This document shows, piece by piece, positions 26,474-37,249 of a stretch of DNA of 64,000 nucleotides (position 1 is its first letter; the number at the start of each line of letters is the position of its first letter). The notes beneath the pieces were generated by a model, which was not told the DNA's origin, made no database searches, and worked only from the letters and a program-made list of their open reading frames with translations. The position numbers were made by a program, and so were the translations under genes. Location of the stretch: NCBI RefSeq assembly GCF_004339745.1, contig NZ_SMGP01000001.1, positions 1,054,001-1,118,000 on the forward strand, in the 5' to 3' direction. Origin of the DNA: Paraburkholderia sp. BL9I2N2 (lineage in GTDB: Bacteria; Pseudomonadota; Gammaproteobacteria; Burkholderiales; Burkholderiaceae).

Positions 26474-26968
26474 ATGAGTTTTGCTACCGCGGACTTGTGC
26501 GACGCGCACGAGGATCAACTGGCCCTCGGCACGTTGCGCGTGCTCGAGCCGGTCTTTCACCTGTTCAGCCGCGCTGAGTGTTTCAGCGGTGAAGCGGTGA
26601 CAGTGAAGGTCTTCGAGGACAACGCACTTGTGCGGGTCACGCTCGAGGAGAAGGGCGCGGGCCGTGTGCTGGTGATCGACGGCGGCGGCAGCCTGCGTTG
26701 CGCGCTGGTGGGGGGCAACCTTGCGCAGATCGCGGAACAGAACGGCTGGGCGGGCATCGTCCTGAACGGCTGCGTGCGCGATACGCTGGAGCTCAATGAG
26801 GTCAACGTCGGCGTCGCGGCTTTGGCAACCTGTCCAAGGCGCGGCCAGAAGCTCGGCGCCGGCGAGCGCGGCGTAGCGGTGCAATTGCCCGGCGCGCTGG
26901 TGCGTCCCGGCGAATGGATCTACGCGGATATCGACGGCGTGCTCGTGGCGAGCGCGGTGCTCGACTGA
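26474..26968 (+). CDS. rraA: RraA-family protein (RNase E activity regulator or HMG aldolase-like)
   Basis: A 164-residue protein of the RraA fold. Family marks are the N-terminal [16 protein letters not shown], the glycine-rich [20 protein letters not shown] and [18 protein letters not shown]. In E. coli RraA inhibits RNase E; related proteins are 4-hydroxy-4-methyl-2-oxoglutarate aldolases, and the sequence GG-x-L…RD could also support aldolase chemistry, so both roles remain open. GAGGAGAACGCC precedes the ATG. A GGCT-like gene follows 77 nt later. Confidence 0.88.
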   Translation: MSFATADLCDAHEDQLALGTLRVLEPVFHLFSRAECFSGEAVTVKVFEDNALVRVTLEEKGAGRVLVIDGGGSLRCALVGGNLAQIAEQNGWAGIVLNGCVRDTLELNEVNVGVAALATCPRRGQKLGAGERGVAVQLPGALVRPGEWIYADIDGVLVASAVLD

Positions 26969-27045
26969 ACGCGGCCGGCACTTACGTTCGAACAGAGCCA
27001 GAAACAGAAGCCACCCAAACCCCCATTCAAGGAGAGCAAACGACG

Positions 27046-27447
27046 ATGCAGACCGTCTTTGTATACGGCACGCTGCGTGCCGGTGAAGTGAACGACATCA
27101 GCGAAGCCGCGGCGCGCAACGAGATCGCCGCGCCCAATCGGCTCGGCACGGCCACGGTGCGTGGCCATCTGTTCGATTTCGGTTCGTATCCGGGCCTCGT
27201 GATCGACGAAGCGGGCGTCGACGTAGTCGGCGACGTCTACGAGATAGACGACGAACTCGTTGCCGTGCTCGACGAAATCGAGGCGGTCTATCCGGGCGTC
27301 GAGGATCGTTTCCTCGCGCGCGAAGTGATGGTGAAAGTCGACGGCGACGTCGTGAATTGCCGCTTTTATCCGGTTGCGCCGAATGCGGTGAAGGGCTTGC
27401 CTGAAATCAAATCGGGCGACTGGACCGAGTACCGCCGCACGCGCTAA
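27046..27447 (+). CDS. Gamma-glutamylcyclotransferase-like (AIG2/GGCT) protein
   Basis: A 133-residue protein of the GGCT-like fold. The N-terminal signature FVYGTLRAGEVND is the substrate loop, and a conserved acidic stretch VAVLDEIEAVYPGVEDRF follows, with the probable catalytic Glu. Members release 5-oxoproline from gamma-glutamyl compounds, but many bacterial homologues have no tested substrate. AAGGAGAGCAA gives a good Shine-Dalgarno before the ATG at 27046. It probably shares a transcript with rraA. Confidence 0.8.
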   Translation: MQTVFVYGTLRAGEVNDISEAAARNEIAAPNRLGTATVRGHLFDFGSYPGLVIDEAGVDVVGDVYEIDDELVAVLDEIEAVYPGVEDRFLAREVMVKVDGDVVNCRFYPVAPNAVKGLPEIKSGDWTEYRRTR

Positions 27448-27470
27448 CAAACGCGCTACCTCACGCGCGC

Positions 27471-27508
27471 AAAAAAACGGCCCGGCAAGCATACGCCTGT
27501 CGGGCCGT
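27471..27508 (-). terminator. Intrinsic terminator downstream of aceB
   Basis: On the minus strand an 8-bp stem ACGGCCCG/CGGGCCGT with a loop of about 16 nt is followed by a run of seven T. It lies about 150 nt past the aceB stop. Confidence 0.7.
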
Positions 27509-27654
27509 CCGGTCGGTCAGCCTTGCGACTCAAGCCGCTTTCGCGCTAGAGGTGACACGCTAAAGCAGGCTTGCTACTGCGTCGTCCGTTATCAACGCAT
27601 CGGAGCGCATCTGAATGAATGTCCCCGACGCATCCATGAGGCCTGACGTTGGCC

Positions 27655-29265
27655 TCAGATTTCCTCGTACAGCGGCAGCGTGAGGAAGTCGGTGAACTGC
27701 TCCGACGTCGACATCTCTTCGAAGATCTGCGCGGCGCGCTCATACGGCTTGGTATCGCCGCCCACGGCTTGCTTCACCTTGTCGAGTTCCTGCACCGACA
27801 ACTCGCGCACCAGATCGGCCGTCACCTTGCGGCCGTCTTCGAGCTTGCCCTTCGGCGAGCGAATCCATTGCCACACCTGCGAGCGCGAGATTTCCGCGGT
27901 GGCGGCGTCTTCCATCAGGTTGTGGATCGGCACGCAGCCATTGCCCGCGAGCCACGCGCCCAGGTAGTGAATGCCGACATTGATGTTGTTGCGCAGACCG
28001 CCTTCGGTGATCGGCGCTTCCGGACGGAAGTCCGTCAGGTCGGTGGCCGTGACGAGCACGTCGTCGCGCTGCTTGCCGATCTGGTTCGGCTTGTCGCCGA
28101 GCACCTTGACGAACTCTTCCATTGCGATCGGCACGAGGCCCGGATGCGCGACCCAGCCGCCGTCGTAGCCGTCGCCGGCATCGCGCGCCTTGTCCGAGCG
28201 CACGCCGCCCATCGCCTTTTCGTTCGCAGCCGGATCGTTCTTGATCGGGATCAGCGCGCTCATGCCGCCGATCGCCGGCGCATTGCGGCGATGGCAGGTC
28301 TTCAGCAGCAGCAGCGCGTAGGCGCGCATGAACGGCGACGTCATCGTGATCTGTGAGCGGTCGGCGAGGCAGAAGTCGCGGTCGGCCTTGAATTTCTTGA
28401 TCGCCGAGAAGATGTAGTCCCAACGCCCGGCGTTCAGGCCCGAGCTGTGTTCGCGCAACTCGTACAGGATCTCGTCCATTTCGAAGGCGGCGACGATCGT
28501 TTCGATCAGCACCGTCGCGCGAATCGTGCCGCGCGGCACGCCGACCGCTTCCTGCGCGGCGACGAAGATGTCATTCCACAGACGCGCTTCGAGATGGCTC
28601 TCCATCTTCGGCAGATAGAAGTACGGGCCCGAGCCGCGCGCGACCAGTTCCTTCGCGTTGTGCACCATGAAGAGCGCGAAGTCGAAGATGCCGCCCGACA
28701 CGCGCTTGCCGTCCACCTTCACGTGCTTCTCGTCCAGATGCCAGCCGCGCGGACGCACGATCAACGTGGCGACCTTGTCGTTCAGCGTGTACGACTTGCC
28801 GTTCTGTTCCAGCGAAATCGTGCGGCGCACCGCGTCCTTCAGATTGATATGGCCGGTGATCTGGTTGTCCCAGCTCGGCGCATTCGAATCTTCGAAGTCG
28901 GTCATGTACGAATCCGCGCCCGAATTCAGCGCGTTGATGATCATCTTGCGTTCGACAGGACCGGTGATTTCCACGCGGCGACATTGCAGGTCCTGCGGCA
29001 ACGGCGCGATTTTCCAGTCGCCTTCACGCACGCTTTTCGTTTCGGCGAGGAAGTCGGGACGTTCACCTGCATCGAGACGCTTCGTGCGCTCCGCACGTGC
29101 CTGCAACAACTGCTGACGGCGCGGCTCGAACGTGCGATGCAGCGCGGCGACGAGTTCGAGCGCTTCGCGCGTGAGAATCGCGTCATAGCCCGGCTTGATT
29201 TCAGCCGTGATTTCCATGCCCTGCGGCAGTTGCAATGATGAATGCGATGACTGCGGGTTCGCCAT
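27655..29265 (-). CDS. aceB: Malate synthase A
   Basis: This 536-residue enzyme condenses glyoxylate with acetyl-CoA to malate, the second step of the glyoxylate bypass. Typical features are [25 protein letters not shown] (active-site Arg), [21 protein letters not shown] and the late Asp region [13 protein letters not shown]. The ATG at 29265 follows AAGGAGAAAAC; the 12 upstream codons are probably untranslated. It lies on the same strand as the HAD gene and 2.9 kb from aceA, so the two glyoxylate-shunt genes form separate transcripts. Confidence 0.96.
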   Translation of the reverse strand: MANPQSSHSSLQLPQGMEITAEIKPGYDAILTREALELVAALHRTFEPRRQQLLQARAERTKRLDAGERPDFLAETKSVREGDWKIAPLPQDLQCRRVEITGPVERKMIINALNSGADSYMTDFEDSNAPSWDNQITGHINLKDAVRRTISLEQNGKSYTLNDKVATLIVRPRGWHLDEKHVKVDGKRVSGGIFDFALFMVHNAKELVARGSGPYFYLPKMESHLEARLWNDIFVAAQEAVGVPRGTIRATVLIETIVAAFEMDEILYELREHSSGLNAGRWDYIFSAIKKFKADRDFCLADRSQITMTSPFMRAYALLLLKTCHRRNAPAIGGMSALIPIKNDPAANEKAMGGVRSDKARDAGDGYDGGWVAHPGLVPIAMEEFVKVLGDKPNQIGKQRDDVLVTATDLTDFRPEAPITEGGLRNNINVGIHYLGAWLAGNGCVPIHNLMEDAATAEISRSQVWQWIRSPKGKLEDGRKVTADLVRELSVQELDKVKQAVGGDTKPYERAAQIFEEMSTSEQFTDFLTLPLYEEI

Positions 29266-29358
29266 GTTTTCTCCTTGGTCGGTCAGATTGCAAAGATGCA
29301 AATGTTGAGATGCCGTTGAATTGCGGTCGATGTGCGTCGCGTTATCCAGTGGCAGCCG

Positions 29359-30174
29359 TCATGCGCCAGGGCTGTGGCGCGCGCGGCTGCCTCCGATGCC
29401 GCTGCTGCGGCCGGGCGACGCGAGGGTCTGCAGAAAAGCGAGCAGATCGGACATGCCTCCGCCCGCGCCATGCGGCGTGACGCCCAGTTCTTCGGCTGGG
29501 GCGTTTTGCCGGTTGAGCCAGAAAGTGGTGAAGCCGAACCACGTCGCGCCCGCCACGTCCCAACCGTTCGACGACACGAAGACGATCTCGCGCGGCAGCG
29601 CGTCGAAGGCTTGCGTGCCGAGCGCGTAAGCGGCGGGCGAGGGCTTGTAGGCGCGCACGGCGTCGACGGAGAGAACGTGGTCGAACAGGCGCGTCATGCC
29701 GGCGCTCTTCACGGCGATGTCGAGCATTTGCGGATTGCCGTTCGAGAGAATCGCGAGCAGCGGACGCGCGGCGGATTCGCCGCCCGCAGGCGCTGCTGGA
29801 TTCGGCGTTACGTCGCGCAAATGGCGCAGCGCGGGCACGGCATCGGGGAACGCGGACAGGCACGCGTATTCGTCCATCAGACGCTTTTCGGCCGTGCGGC
29901 CCAGCGTGAGCTGAAGTTTTTTCGCGGCGAAACGCAAGGCGTCGAGTGTGATGTCCCAGAACGGCCGGTAGTGCGCACCGGGTGCGTCTGCCGGATCGGC
30001 GAGCGTGCGCAACTGCGTGTATTCGATCTGTTTTTGCCGCCACAACTGCGAGAGCGCATTGCCGTGGCCGGGGAACATCTGCTCCGCGGCAGCGATCACC
30101 GAATGCACGTCGAAAAGCGTGCCGTAGGCGTCGAAAATCACTGCTTTTGGGGAGAGTGTCGTTGTGGCCGACAT
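29359..30174 (-). CDS. L-2-haloacid dehalogenase-type HAD hydrolase
   Basis: A 271-residue HAD superfamily enzyme of the haloacid dehalogenase type II subfamily. The nucleophile Asp is in FDAYGTLFDV near residue 15; LSNGNPQM carries the Ser of motif II; YKPSPAAY has the Lys of motif III; SSNGWDVAGA carries motif IV. This pattern is typical of enzymes that release halide from L-2-haloacids, though housekeeping phosphatase roles cannot be excluded. The C-terminal 40 residues are low-complexity. It lies 93 nt upstream of aceB and divergent from a LysR gene; whether it is linked to glyoxylate use, as product of chloroacetate or similar, is speculative. Confidence 0.87.
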   Translation of the reverse strand: MSATTTLSPKAVIFDAYGTLFDVHSVIAAAEQMFPGHGNALSQLWRQKQIEYTQLRTLADPADAPGAHYRPFWDITLDALRFAAKKLQLTLGRTAEKRLMDEYACLSAFPDAVPALRHLRDVTPNPAAPAGGESAARPLLAILSNGNPQMLDIAVKSAGMTRLFDHVLSVDAVRAYKPSPAAYALGTQAFDALPREIVFVSSNGWDVAGATWFGFTTFWLNRQNAPAEELGVTPHGAGGGMSDLLAFLQTLASPGRSSGIGGSRARHSPGA

Positions 30175-30324
30175 TGCCGTGCGCTCCTATAGAGGTCAGG
30201 TCGAATTGTATTAGTGATGCTATACGCTAAAAAAGAGGCTAAACATCACTTGATCTTTTACTTTCATCCACCTAATCTGGCGCGCACCGACCACTTTCCC
30301 GCCCAAGTGCGGTTCCCATCGCTC

Positions 30325-31227
30325 ATGGACCGTTTCAAGCAGATCGAGACTTTCGTGACCGTCGCGGCCAAAGGCAGCCTGTCTGCCGCGGCTTCGGCCG
30401 AAGGCGTCGCGCCGGCCATCATCGGCCGCCGCATCGACGCGCTCGAAGAGCGCCTCGGCGTCAAATTGCTGGTGCGCACCACGCGTAAGATCACGCTGAC
30501 CTTCGAAGGCTCGGCCTTTCTCGAAGACTGCCAGCGCATCATTCACGAGATGCAGAACGCCGAAGCGAGCGTCTCGGCGGGCGGCGTCAAGGCGAGCGGC
30601 CATTTGCGGCTGTCCGCGCCGGCGGGCTTCGGGCGGCGCCACGTCGCGCCGCTGGTGCCGGCGTTCACGGTCGCGCATCCGGACGTGTCGATCACGCTCG
30701 ACCTGTCCGACCGACTCGTCGACCTGGTCAACGAGGGTTTCGATTGCGCGGTGCGGCTCGGCGAGTTGCCGGATTCGTCGCTGGTGTCGCTCAAGCTCGG
30801 CGAGAACCGCCGTGTATGCGTGGCCTCGCCGTCGTATCTGAGCCGGCGCGGCGCGCCGCACAGCCTCGCCGATCTGGCACATCACAACTGTCTCGCGCTC
30901 GGCGCGAGCGCCAATCAGCAACGCGGCTGGATGTTCCAGCAGGGCGACAAGGTCGTGTCGATCAAGGTGTCCGGCACGATGGAATGCTCGGACGGCGCCG
31001 TGCTGCACGAATGGTGTCTCGAGGGCTACGGTCTCGCGTGGCGCTCGTGGTGGGAAGTCGGCACGGACATCGCGGCCGGGCGGCTCGTCAGCGTGCTCGA
31101 CGAATTCGCCGCGCCGCCCATCGGCATTCATGCGGTGTTTCCGCAGCGCCGCCATTTGCCGTTGCGGGTGCGGCTGTTTCTGGACTTTCTCAAGCATACG
31201 TATGGGCACCCTGACTACTGGGGCTAA
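30325..31227 (+). CDS. LysR-family transcriptional regulator
   Basis: A 300-residue LysR regulator. The N-terminal helix-turn-helix covers about residues 4-65 (FVTVAAKGSLSAAASAEGV, RRIDALEERLGVKLLVRTTR), and a periplasmic-binding-type effector domain follows (RLVDLVNEGFDCAVRLG is typical of the family). The effector is unknown. It is divergent from the haloacid dehalogenase gene, 150 nt away, so that gene and aceB behind it are the natural target candidates (inference). The ATG at 30325 was chosen because MDRFKQIETFV is the usual LysR start. Confidence 0.88.
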   Translation: MDRFKQIETFVTVAAKGSLSAAASAEGVAPAIIGRRIDALEERLGVKLLVRTTRKITLTFEGSAFLEDCQRIIHEMQNAEASVSAGGVKASGHLRLSAPAGFGRRHVAPLVPAFTVAHPDVSITLDLSDRLVDLVNEGFDCAVRLGELPDSSLVSLKLGENRRVCVASPSYLSRRGAPHSLADLAHHNCLALGASANQQRGWMFQQGDKVVSIKVSGTMECSDGAVLHEWCLEGYGLAWRSWWEVGTDIAAGRLVSVLDEFAAPPIGIHAVFPQRRHLPLRVRLFLDFLKHTYGHPDYWG

Positions 31228-31435
31228 AACGGCGGGGGCTGACGCCCACCGGCGCCGCGCGGCCTTGCCCGGCGGTTGCGCCGCCGCCGCGAACAACGGG
31301 TTTCCCATATGCGGACAGACCCTCAACAGATTCATACGCTCAATTCCGCGACCTACAATCGATTGAAGCGGCTTGTCAGCCGGGCCTCGTTGGACGCTTA
31401 GGCCGCGCTGCGCGCAGCCGGCGACGGAGGACATC

Positions 31436-31870
31436 ATGTTCAGACACATCCTGGTTCCGACCGACGGTTCAGATCTGTCTCGCAAGGCAATCGACGGCGC
31501 CATCGATCTCGCGCAAGCCGTCAATGCGCACGTGACCGCCTACGCGTGCCTGCCGCAATATCCATACTCGCCGTTCTCCGACGTGGTGGTCGAACCGCCC
31601 TCCGAATTCCTGCAACGCAGCGAACGTGAAGCGCGCGTGCACCTGCGCGAGGTGGAGATGGCGGGGCGTCGTGTCGGCGTCACGGTCGACAGCCGGACCA
31701 GCGTGCACCCGGCGCCGTATCTCGGCATCATCGAAGCGGCGGAGCAGGGCGGCTGCGACGTGATCTTCATGGCCTCGCATGGCCGCCGCGGTCTGGGGAG
31801 CCTGCTGATCGGCAGCGAAACGCAGCGGGTGCTCACGCATACGAAGATTCCGGTGATCGTGTATCGCTGA
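31436..31870 (+). CDS. Universal stress protein, UspA family
   Basis: A 144-residue single-domain universal stress protein. It begins MFRHILVPTDGSDLSRKA and ends with IFMASHGRRGLGSLLIGSE, followed by the VLTHTKIPVIVYR strand, matching the nucleotide-binding USP fold. Such proteins help survival under starvation or oxidative stress, but the specific role is unknown. GGAGGACATC is a strong Shine-Dalgarno. The gene stands alone between the LysR regulator and the aceA terminator. Confidence 0.9.
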   Translation: MFRHILVPTDGSDLSRKAIDGAIDLAQAVNAHVTAYACLPQYPYSPFSDVVVEPPSEFLQRSEREARVHLREVEMAGRRVGVTVDSRTSVHPAPYLGIIEAAEQGGCDVIFMASHGRRGLGSLLIGSETQRVLTHTKIPVIVYR

Positions 31871-31890
31871 ATCGTCGAATCACGGGCCAC

Positions 31891-31921
31891 AAAAAAACGC
31901 GCCGGCGGTGAGGCCGGCGCG
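31891..31921 (-). terminator. Intrinsic terminator downstream of aceA
   Basis: The stem CGCGCCGGC/GCCGGCGCG (31898-31906 with 31913-31921) with a 6-nt loop is followed, on the minus strand, by seven T. It lies about 200 nt past the aceA stop and just beyond the convergent universal stress gene. Confidence 0.8.
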
Positions 31922-32124
31922 CGCTGTGTTCGCCGCACAATGCGTTGTGCTGGCTTTTTCTCCACTGCTGCTGCGATCTCTCCCAAGTTCCACTGCGAGA
32001 TTCCGGCCGTCGGCGCTGTTCGACTCGCGCGCCGACGACCGAGCTCCTCCCTGTGACGGCGGCTCTCTGGCGGAGCCGCTTTTCGTCTGTCTGCCTTGTC
32101 CCTGCGATCAGACCACGGGGTGGA

Positions 32125-33429
<1,305 letters not shown>

Positions 33430-33741
33430 GGTGTACTCCTTGGTTGCCTGTATGGATGGGTGACTCTTTTCTTCGTCGAAGCGGTTGGCCGGTTGGGGCG
33501 TTTCGTTTCGTGAAGTCTTATATAAGAGTCTAGGCAAATCAATGGTCGCGCAATAGTCGCCGCGGAGCCTTTTTCGAATATTTGTTTGTCTTTAAAATCA
33601 AAGAACTACGTCGCGCGTTTCGCATTAAGAAACGACTTTTTCCATCTTGCAATAGGCCGTCTTGTGCCTTGCAGCACGATTTTTTACGACGCAAAAAAAT
33701 TTTCCACATCGTGAAATTTGGGGCGCGCCGCAGTACGGACG
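33430..33741. other. aceA upstream region
   Basis: About 310 nt of upstream region with no gene. It holds a perfect 12-bp palindrome (TCTTATATAAGA, 33516-33527) and several A/T-rich runs that are unusual in this GC-rich window. It presumably carries the aceA promoter and control sites. Confidence 0.45.
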
Positions 33742-33773
33742 AAAAAAAAACCGGCGCCTGAGCACCGGTTTCT
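33742..33773 (-). terminator. Intrinsic terminator downstream of the rhlE-type helicase
   Basis: The stem AAACCGG/CCGGTTT, extended by two more pairs across a mismatch, is followed on the minus strand by about nine T. It lies 116 nt after the helicase stop. Confidence 0.8.
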
Positions 33774-33888
33774 TTCGACTGACGAACGGCGCGAGGCCAT
33801 CCGGGTCTTTTTTCCAGCTGACTGCGCAGTACCGCCTGGGCGCTGCAACGGGCCGAAGCCCTGAAGCAGAGTGCGCCCGGTTCAGTAC

Positions 33889-35520
33889 TTAGCTGCCGCG
33901 ACGCGCCGTACGCGGGCCGTCGCTACGGCGTGCGCCGTAGCCGCCGTCGCGCGAACCGCCGTAGCCTTCACGCGAACCGCCGCCGAAGCCGCCTTCACGC
34001 GAACCGCCGCCAGCCGACTTGCCGGCCCAGCCGCCGCCATTGCCGCTGCCGCTGCGCGAACCGCCGCCGTTACCGGCCGGCTTGCCCGAGCCGCTGCCAA
34101 AGCGACGGCCACCGCCGTTGCCACCGCCCGGACGGCCGCGGCCGCCAAAGCCAGGACGGCCGTTACCCGACGGAGCCGACTTGCGCGGCTCGAAGCCTTC
34201 GACGACATTGACCGGCAGCGGGGTGCGCACGAAGCGCTCGATGCGCTTCAGCGCGCCTTGTTCCGCGTGATGCACGAGGCTCACCGCGATACCCGAGCGG
34301 CCAGCGCGGCCGGTACGGCCGATACGGTGCACGTAGTCTTCAGCGAACTTCGGCAGGTCGTAGTTGAACACGTGCGTGATGCCCGGGATGTCGATACCGC
34401 GAGCGGCGACGTCCGTTGCCACCAGCACGCGCACGCGGCGCTCGCGCAGTGCGCGGATCGTGCGGTTGCGCGCGCCTTGCGGCAGGTCGCCGTGCAGGGC
34501 GGCCGATTCGAAACCGGCGTCGGCCAGACGGCCGGCCAGCTGGTCGGCGTCCATCTTGGTTGCCGTGAAGACGATAGCCTGGTCGAGGCCTTCGTCGCGC
34601 AGCAGATGGTCGAGCAGACGATCCTTGTGATCGCGGTCGTCGACGTAATGGACGGTTTGCGCGATGTTGGTGCGCTGTTCCAGACGCTGAACGATCTCGA
34701 TGCGTTCCGGATCCTTCAACAGGCGGCCGGTCAGCGAGCTGATCTTGCCGTCGAGCGTGGCCGAGAACAGCATGGTTTGACGCGAAGCCGGCGTAGCGGC
34801 AACGATCGTTTCGATGTCTTCGATGAAGCCCATGTCGAGCATGCGGTCAGCTTCGTCGAGCACGAGGATCTGCAGTTGCGACAGATCGATACGGCCGCGT
34901 TCCAGGTGGTCGATCAGACGTCCCGGCGTGGCAACCAGGATTTCCGGGTTCTTCGCGAGCAGCATCAATTGCTGGCCGTAAGCGACGCCGCCCAGAATGC
35001 TGACGGTGCGCAGGCGCTTCAGGTGCTTGCCGTACGTGGCAGCGGCAGTGGTGACCTGCATCGCGAGTTCGCGGGTCGGCGTCAGAACCAGCATGGTCGG
35101 ACGGGCGACCGGTTGCGGACGGCGCGTGCGGGCGCCGTCGGCCGGACGCGGTTCACGCGGCTGGCTGGCTTGCGCCTTCTGCAGTTGCGAGAAACGCTCG
35201 ATGGCGGGCAGCATGAACGCGGCGGTCTTGCCCGAACCAGTCGGGCTCGAGACCATCAGGTCGCGGCCGGCGATACCGGCGGGGATGGCGCGTTGCTGAA
35301 CCGGCGTGGGGTTCTGATAGCCAGCGGCGGTCAGCGCGGAGACGACATCCGCGGACAGACCGAGCGACGCGAACGACGGGCCGGCCGGCGCTGCGGCTTC
35401 TGCGGCGACGGCTTCCGGAGCGGCAGCAACGGCTGCGGCTTGTGCGGGTGCGTCGGCGAGACCGAGGGCTTGGTCGGCGATGGCGTTCAACGGGCTGCTG
35501 GGGGTATTGCTCGAAGTCAT
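33889..35520 (-). CDS. rhlE: DEAD-box ATP-dependent RNA helicase, RhlE type
   Basis: A 543-residue RNA helicase that unwinds RNA duplexes using ATP; RhlE proteins act in ribosome assembly and RNA decay. Motifs in order: the Q-motif region near NPTPVQQRAIPAG, motif I SPTGSGKT, PTRELA, DEADRMLD, SATLDG, and RIGRTGRAGR. An N-terminal extension of about 50 residues is Ala-rich. The last 100 residues are Gly/Arg/Ser-rich with RGG-like repeats (for example FGGRGRPGGGN), a typical RNA-binding tail. The ATG at 35520 was chosen over an upstream open frame of 10 codons. The symbol is by family, not proven orthology. Confidence 0.88.
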   Translation of the reverse strand: MTSSNTPSSPLNAIADQALGLADAPAQAAAVAAAPEAVAAEAAAPAGPSFASLGLSADVVSALTAAGYQNPTPVQQRAIPAGIAGRDLMVSSPTGSGKTAAFMLPAIERFSQLQKAQASQPREPRPADGARTRRPQPVARPTMLVLTPTRELAMQVTTAAATYGKHLKRLRTVSILGGVAYGQQLMLLAKNPEILVATPGRLIDHLERGRIDLSQLQILVLDEADRMLDMGFIEDIETIVAATPASRQTMLFSATLDGKISSLTGRLLKDPERIEIVQRLEQRTNIAQTVHYVDDRDHKDRLLDHLLRDEGLDQAIVFTATKMDADQLAGRLADAGFESAALHGDLPQGARNRTIRALRERRVRVLVATDVAARGIDIPGITHVFNYDLPKFAEDYVHRIGRTGRAGRSGIAVSLVHHAEQGALKRIERFVRTPLPVNVVEGFEPRKSAPSGNGRPGFGGRGRPGGGNGGGRRFGSGSGKPAGNGGGSRSGSGNGGGWAGKSAGGGSREGGFGGGSREGYGGSRDGGYGARRSDGPRTARRGS

Positions 35521-35976
35521 GAGAATCCTTGGTAAATCCTTGGTACACACGGAATTAAAACGTCGGCGCCAATCGGCATACCCAAGTCGTCGGATTCAGC
35601 GAGCAAAGAAGCAGCGAGCAAATCGAAAAACGGGGGCAGCTCGCGACAATGAAGGCGAGCTTTTCGTTAGAAGCTGTATCGGATGCGACATGCCAACACG
35701 GCGTGCCGCCAGCCTGGGACATGATCGCCCGTAGGGGGCTAGGCAGGAGGGGACAGGTTCTAAACTGGATTGGAGCTAAACGCTACGAGGCGCTGCGCCG
35801 CAAAGGCCGGTAGAGGAAAGCCGGGCAAAGCAGTGAAGCGCAGGCAGCATTGTATAGGGTTTTGCTGCACTGCGCCACTGTTAGGAGTTTTCCTAGTGGA
35901 AAAGTTTGTGCCGGGTGCTGGTCTGGCGGGCGGTCCGGTTGTCGGGCGGGCCGCCAATGGTCGCTTCGCAGCTGCT
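35521..35976. other. Gap between the helicase and the acyl-CoA-binding protein gene
   Basis: About 450 nt with no supported gene. It contains the upstream region of the helicase on the minus strand, where TATACAAT (near 35850) is a possible -10 without a clear -35. A long leader before an RNA helicase gene could hold regulatory structure, but I see no specific motif. Confidence 0.4.
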
Positions 35977-36252
35977 TCAGGCCGCCTCGCCGCTCTTGAG
36001 CGCTTCGACCAGTTCGACGTATTGCTGCTTCGCGGCGTCCTGCGCCGTGCCCTTGAGCGCCGCCCACGCGTCGTACTTGTATTTGCCGACGATGTCGGTG
36101 AAGCCCGGCTTGTCGCCGTGAACGTCGCCGCGGGTAGCCTGCTTGTAGAGCGCGTAGAGGCGCAGCAGGGTGAGATTGCCCGGACGCTCCGGCAACTGCT
36201 GGACGTCTTCGTGGGCTTGGGTGAACTGGGTGTCGATGTCGGTCATTGTCAT
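35977..36252 (-). CDS. Acyl-CoA-binding protein
   Basis: A 91-residue protein of the small ACBP family, which binds long-chain acyl-CoA esters in the cytoplasm and buffers their pool. Typical segments are the first helix DTQFTQAHEDVQQL, LLRLYALYKQAT and FTDIVGKYKYDAWAALKG, followed by YVELVEALKSG. Two in-frame ATGs lie at 36252 and 36246; neither has a strong Shine-Dalgarno. Bacterial ACBPs are not universal but are common in Burkholderiaceae. It is divergent from tsaB. Confidence 0.92.
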   Translation of the reverse strand: MTMTDIDTQFTQAHEDVQQLPERPGNLTLLRLYALYKQATRGDVHGDKPGFTDIVGKYKYDAWAALKGTAQDAAKQQYVELVEALKSGEAA

Positions 36253-36427
36253 GTTGCCCGCCGGGCGGGATCGGGATTGAGATCGGCTGATGATCATAAC
36301 AATTGCGTACCGCCGCGGGGCCGAGGGCTTATTCCAAACACCGGCCGGCAGACGGCCGCAACGCCGAAGCATGCCGCGCGCATGCCAAACCACATTTGCG
36401 TGCGCCGTGCCGATTACAATACGGTCC

Positions 36428-37249
36428 ATGACTCAAACTGTGCTCCTCGCCCTCGATACCTCGACCGAATTCTGCTCGGTAGCGCTTCTGTCCGCTGCCG
36501 GCAGTGCGGTCGGCGCCACGCCTGAAGAGGCTCGCGCCGAACCGCGTCTCTGGGTGCGCCACGAGCAAACCGGTGCGGTGTCCAGCACGCGCCTTCTGCC
36601 CGCCATCCGCGAACTTTTCGACGAAGCCGGCCTGAAACTGGCGGACTGCGACGCCATCGCCTTCGGTTCCGGTCCAGGCTCGTTCACCGGCCTGCGTACC
36701 GCGACCGGCGTCGCTCAAGGCCTCGCGTTCGGCCTGAATCTGCCAGTCGTGCCGGTCAGCACGTTGCTCGCCTGTGCCGAGAGCGCCCGCCTGCGCGATC
36801 CGTCGGTGACACGCGTGCTCGCCGCGCTCGACGCCCGCATGGACGAAATCTATTGGGCCGACTACGCCTGGGACGACGCGCAAGGTGAATGGCGCACGCT
36901 GCAGGCGGCGTCGCTGGATGCACCGGACCGGCTCGTTTTGCCCGATGTCCCTTTCACGCTGGCAGGCAATGCCGCCGCGGCCTTCGGCGCGCGGCTGCCG
37001 GCGCTCGCCGCGGCGAAGAGCGTCGACGGCGAAGCGCTGCCGCACGCCGTGCCGCTCGCCCACGCTGCGCTGCGCGCAGTGCGCGCCGGCCGTACGGTGC
37101 CCGCCGACCAGGCTGCGCCGGAATACGTACGCGACAAGGTCGCCCAGACCACCGCTGAGCGGGTTGCAGACAAAGCTGAAAAAGCCGCCAAGGCCGAGCA
37201 TGCCGCCAGACTCGCGCACGACGCAGCGCAAGGCGAGGGCCGGCAATGA
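36428..37249 (+). CDS. tsaB: tRNA threonylcarbamoyladenosine biosynthesis protein TsaB
   Basis: A 273-residue member of the ASKHA/Kae1-like family that forms a complex with TsaD and TsaE to place threonylcarbamoyl on A37 of ANN-decoding tRNAs. The N-terminal LLALDTSTEFCSVAL, IAFGSGPGSFTGLRTATGVAQG and the downstream LAALDARMDEIYWA are characteristic. The C-terminal 50 residues are Ala/Lys-rich low complexity. Its stop overlaps the rimI start (ATGA). tsaB-rimI is a conserved pair in many bacteria. Confidence 0.94.
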   Translation: MTQTVLLALDTSTEFCSVALLSAAGSAVGATPEEARAEPRLWVRHEQTGAVSSTRLLPAIRELFDEAGLKLADCDAIAFGSGPGSFTGLRTATGVAQGLAFGLNLPVVPVSTLLACAESARLRDPSVTRVLAALDARMDEIYWADYAWDDAQGEWRTLQAASLDAPDRLVLPDVPFTLAGNAAAAFGARLPALAAAKSVDGEALPHAVPLAHAALRAVRAGRTVPADQAAPEYVRDKVAQTTAERVADKAEKAAKAEHAARLAHDAAQGEGRQ

